Assembly: GCA_023426225.1 (NCBI GenBank)
Contig: JAFABD010000175.1
Span: 1 to 9,214 of the forward strand
Length of the DNA: 9,214 bases
From: Pseudomonadota bacterium
Lineage (GTDB): Bacteria; Pseudomonadota; Alphaproteobacteria; Sphingomonadales; Sphingomonadaceae
Reading direction: 5' to 3'
Made by a program: the position numbers and the translations under genes. The notes under the pieces are model-generated. The model did not search any database, was not told the origin of the DNA, and saw only the letters and a program-made list of their open reading frames with translations. Shown piece by piece: positions 7,719-9,214 of this stretch. Each line of letters starts with the position of its first letter. Position 1 is the first letter of the stretch.

Positions 7719-7804
7719 AATATTCACCCTCGAAGGGTAGCGTGTAAAGCTAGCCGTGTCGGTATGACACGATTCTATGAAACACTGTGTCCGTCGAGAC
7801 ACAG
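7719..7804 (-). promoter_or_regulatory. Probable TBDR2 promoter with two GTGTC/GACAC dyads
   Basis: On the minus strand TTTACA (complement of 7743-7748) and AATATT (complement of 7719-7724) form a weak -35/-10 pair with an 18-bp spacer. That would give a leader of about 80 nt. The spacer holds the small dyad ACCCT-CGA-AGGGT (7726-7738). Just upstream lie two related dyads: CGTGTC-N5-GACACG at 7755-7771 and CTGTGTC-N6-GACACAG at 7785-7804. Their centres are 31-32 bp apart, about three helical turns. They look like tandem binding sites of one dimeric regulator placed at the activator position. Confidence 0.45.
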
Positions 7805-7897
7805 AGCTCTGAACGAAACCAACCGGGAGCGGCTTTAAGTGTAGTCAATTTGCCGGAGCGCTAAGGCAGGGGCGAACCCGTAGACAGGGTGTGTTCG

Positions 7898-8779
7898 TCA
7901 TTCCGCCGCGGGCATCGGCCCGGCGACGAGCAGCGGATCGATCCGCGCCCCATGCCACATCAGCCCCCAATGAAGGTGCGGGCCGGTCGCACGGCCACTC
8001 ATCCCGACGGCGCCGATCGGCTGGCCGCGGCGGACGCGCGCGCCGGTCGCGACGTCGATCCGCGACAGGTGCATGAACGCGCTGTTGAGCCCCATGCCAT
8101 GATCGATGATGAGCAGCCGCCCCTCGAGCGTGAAGGGCACCGGCGTCGCCAGCACAACGACGCCGTCGGCAGGCGCGAGCACCGGCGTTCCCGCCGGCCG
8201 CGCGATGTCGATCCCCGAATGATAGGCGCCGGGTTCGCCCGCATAGATCCGCTGCGACCCGAACAGCGTCGAGATCCGGCCCGTCGCCGGCCACAGAAAG
8301 GACTGGCGCCACCCCTCTGCGCCGCCGTCCATCGCGCGCGCCGCAACGATCTGCGCCAGTTCGCCCGGCCGCGCCTTTTCGAACTCGGGACGCGGGACGG
8401 GATATTTGGGCAATCGGTCGAGCCGCGAAATGTCCCAGGCGCGCGGGGCGATCGTCAGCGGCTGGCGCAGCTCGCGCCCGTCGCCCAGCCGCGCAACGAG
8501 CAACGCGTCGGGCCGGGCATCGCGGTCGAACGCGATCAGGAACCGGCGATCGGGCGCGATCCGCACCGGCGCGCCGTCGAGCGTGAGCAGCGTCGTTCCC
8601 GCCGGAACCGTGCCGATGACAAGCCCGCCCTGGATCAGCTGCCCGGCAAGCTGGAAACGATCGACGCCGGCGGCGGCCCGCACCGACGCCCCGCTCGCCT
8701 GCCCCGCCCGCGCGGCCGCCGGTACGGCGGCGCAAACCGCCGCCGCGATCGCGAGCCCCGCACCCAAGCCCGATCTCAT
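7898..8779 (-). CDS. M23-family metallopeptidase, predicted exported
   Basis: This 293-aa protein has a signal-peptide-like N-terminus (residues 1-25, ending AAARA) and a C-terminal LytM/M23 domain, the fold of zinc endopeptidases that cut peptidoglycan cross-links. The metal-site pattern is complete: H187 and D191 in YHSGIDIA, H237 in FMHLS, and H268-x-H270 in GPHLHWG. Other family marks are TLFGSQRIYAGEPGAYHSG and ADGVVVLA. The middle part (about 35-160) is a non-catalytic domain I cannot name; no coiled coil of the EnvC/NlpD type is evident. All zinc ligands are present, so it is probably an active hydrolase rather than a degenerate activator. The start ATG overlaps the stop of the DUF2093 gene by 4 bp (ATGA), implying translational coupling. 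No clear terminator was found after the stop at 7898. GC is high, as in its operon partners. Confidence 0.9.
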   Translation of the reverse strand: MRSGLGAGLAIAAAVCAAVPAAARAGQASGASVRAAAGVDRFQLAGQLIQGGLVIGTVPAGTTLLTLDGAPVRIAPDRRFLIAFDRDARPDALLVARLGDGRELRQPLTIAPRAWDISRLDRLPKYPVPRPEFEKARPGELAQIVAARAMDGGAEGWRQSFLWPATGRISTLFGSQRIYAGEPGAYHSGIDIARPAGTPVLAPADGVVVLATPVPFTLEGRLLIIDHGMGLNSAFMHLSRIDVATGARVRRGQPIGAVGMSGRATGPHLHWGLMWHGARIDPLLVAGPMPAAE

Positions 8780-8976
8780 CGCCCGGCGAGCACCTTTGCC
8801 GCGACCTGGGGAGAGGCATAGGGCTCCTGCCGCGCGACGCTCCAGTAGCGAAGCTGATCGAGCGGGATCGATTCGCCCGTCGCCGCGCAGACGACATGGT
8901 CGCCCGGCGACAGCACGCGGAACCCATTGGCCAGATAGTGCAGGCGCGCCGCGCGCCCGGCATTCGACATCAGCAT
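8776..8976 (-). CDS. DUF2093 domain protein
   Basis: A 66-residue protein of unknown function, recognised as DUF2093 by the run FRVLSPGDHVVC, then ATGESIPLDQLRYWSVARQE and a closing YASP. These are the conserved features of this small alphaproteobacterial family. It has no signal peptide or membrane segment and is probably cytoplasmic. Its single Cys sits before the TG turn and is not part of a zinc ribbon. I start at ATG 8974-8976, with AGGGA about 11 nt upstream; a second ATG two codons later (8968-8970) is possible. A longer in-frame extension to 9177 runs antisense-frame through xseA and is not credible. It lies 28 bp after xseA and overlaps the peptidase start by 4 bp, so all three are likely co-transcribed. 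Confidence 0.88.
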   Translation of the reverse strand: MLMSNAGRAARLHYLANGFRVLSPGDHVVCAATGESIPLDQLRYWSVARQEPYASPQVAAKVLAGR

Positions 8977-9004
8977 TCGACAGAATTTCCCTGGATCATC
9001 GCGG

Positions 9005-9214
9005 TCACAACAGGCTCGGCTGCTCGGGACCGGGGGCAGGATAGGTCTTGCCGCCCGCGCGCTCAACCCGCACGTCGACCGTGTCGTCGATGAACCGCAG
9101 CCGCAAGGCCTGCGCCGCCCGCGCCTCTGCCGCGGTGGCGACCAGCTGGCCGTTCGAGCGCCCCTCGACCCAGGCATAGCCCTTGCGCAGCGGCAGTTCG
9201 GGATGGAGCAGCGC
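9005..9214 (-). CDS. xseA: Exodeoxyribonuclease VII large subunit, C-terminal end (5' part outside window)
   Basis: Exonuclease VII is a cytoplasmic XseA-XseB complex that degrades single-stranded DNA to oligonucleotides in repair and recombination. Only the last 69 codons are visible, read from the right edge to the TGA at 9005-9007. They begin LLHPELPLRKGYAWVEG, the conserved 'lxxGYaxv' segment near the XseA C-terminus. A second conserved region with RLRFIDDTVDVRVE follows. The tail PAPGPEQPSLL resembles the 'EQGSLF' type ending of alphaproteobacterial XseA. The catalytic domain is outside the window. It is the first visible gene of the run with DUF2093 and the M23 peptidase. Confidence 0.85.
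   Translation of the reverse strand, partial: ALLHPELPLRKGYAWVEGRSNGQLVATAAEARAAQALRLRFIDDTVDVRVERAGGKTYPAPGPEQPSLL

Noticed and set aside
7853..7870. Weak hairpin TGCC..AGCGCT..GGCA after the M23 gene as terminator
   Set aside because: Only a 4-bp outer stem with an internal loop and no T-run; not convincing.
7889..8821. Long open frame on the + strand (310 codons) opposite the M23 gene
   Set aside because: Arg/Pro/Asp-rich shadow; the minus strand carries complete M23 zinc motifs and a signal peptide.
7845..8963. 372-codon minus-strand frame overlapping the M23 gene
   Set aside because: Ala/Arg/Gly-rich shadow in a different frame from the M23 and DUF2093 genes, with no family features.
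8977..9177. N-terminal extension of the DUF2093 frame
   Set aside because: It overlaps the clearly coding end of xseA in another frame, and its Arg-rich sequence lies outside the domain.

Overview
The window looks like the chromosome of a sphingomonad-type alphaproteobacterium (Sphingomonadales). The evidence is high GC in the outer genes, large TonB-dependent receptors with the DIVVTG TonB box and a C-terminal Phe, a DUF2093 gene lying between xseA and an M23 peptidase gene, and a small secreted two-cysteine protein of a type I associate with this order. The assignment comes from recognising protein families; no search was run.

Layout from left to right. Positions 2-853 (+) hold the last 283 codons of the disaggregase gene clpB, followed by a strong hairpin. 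Positions 1003-1233 (+) hold a small predicted exported protein, closed by a textbook rho-independent terminator (1328-1355). The next hairpin (1366-1395) serves the opposite strand. Positions 1420-4407 (-) hold a complete TonB-dependent receptor (TBDR1, 995 aa). A gene-free stretch of about 470 bp (4408-4879) follows. It carries the likely TBDR1 promoter with four helically phased TGTC half-sites, a possible scrap of another receptor's 3' end, a 9-bp inverted repeat, and the TBDR2 terminator. Positions 4880-7634 (-) hold a second receptor (TBDR2) with a frameshift just after its TonB box. The 7635-7840 region holds the TBDR2 promoter with two similar GTGTC/GACAC dyads. Positions 7898-9214 (-) hold the compact run xseA (3' end), DUF2093, M23 peptidase, the last two overlapping by 4 bp.

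How the genes relate. TBDR1 and TBDR2 are tandem paralogs of the expanded sphingomonad outer-membrane receptor repertoire. Each has its own promoter region and terminator, so they are probably separate transcription units taking up unknown substrates with TonB-ExbBD energy. ClpB is a cytoplasmic chaperone with no evident link to them. The xseA, DUF2093 and M23 genes look like one housekeeping unit.

Base composition is uneven. The clpB end and everything right of about 5800 are GC-rich. The stretch from about 906 to about 5770 is clearly lower, and the change falls inside TBDR2. I see no transposase, integrase, CRISPR array, tRNA or rRNA. I do not see a complete unknown multi-gene system. The most interesting items are the broken, compositionally mosaic TBDR2, the phased repeats upstream of TBDR1 and the dyads upstream of TBDR2.
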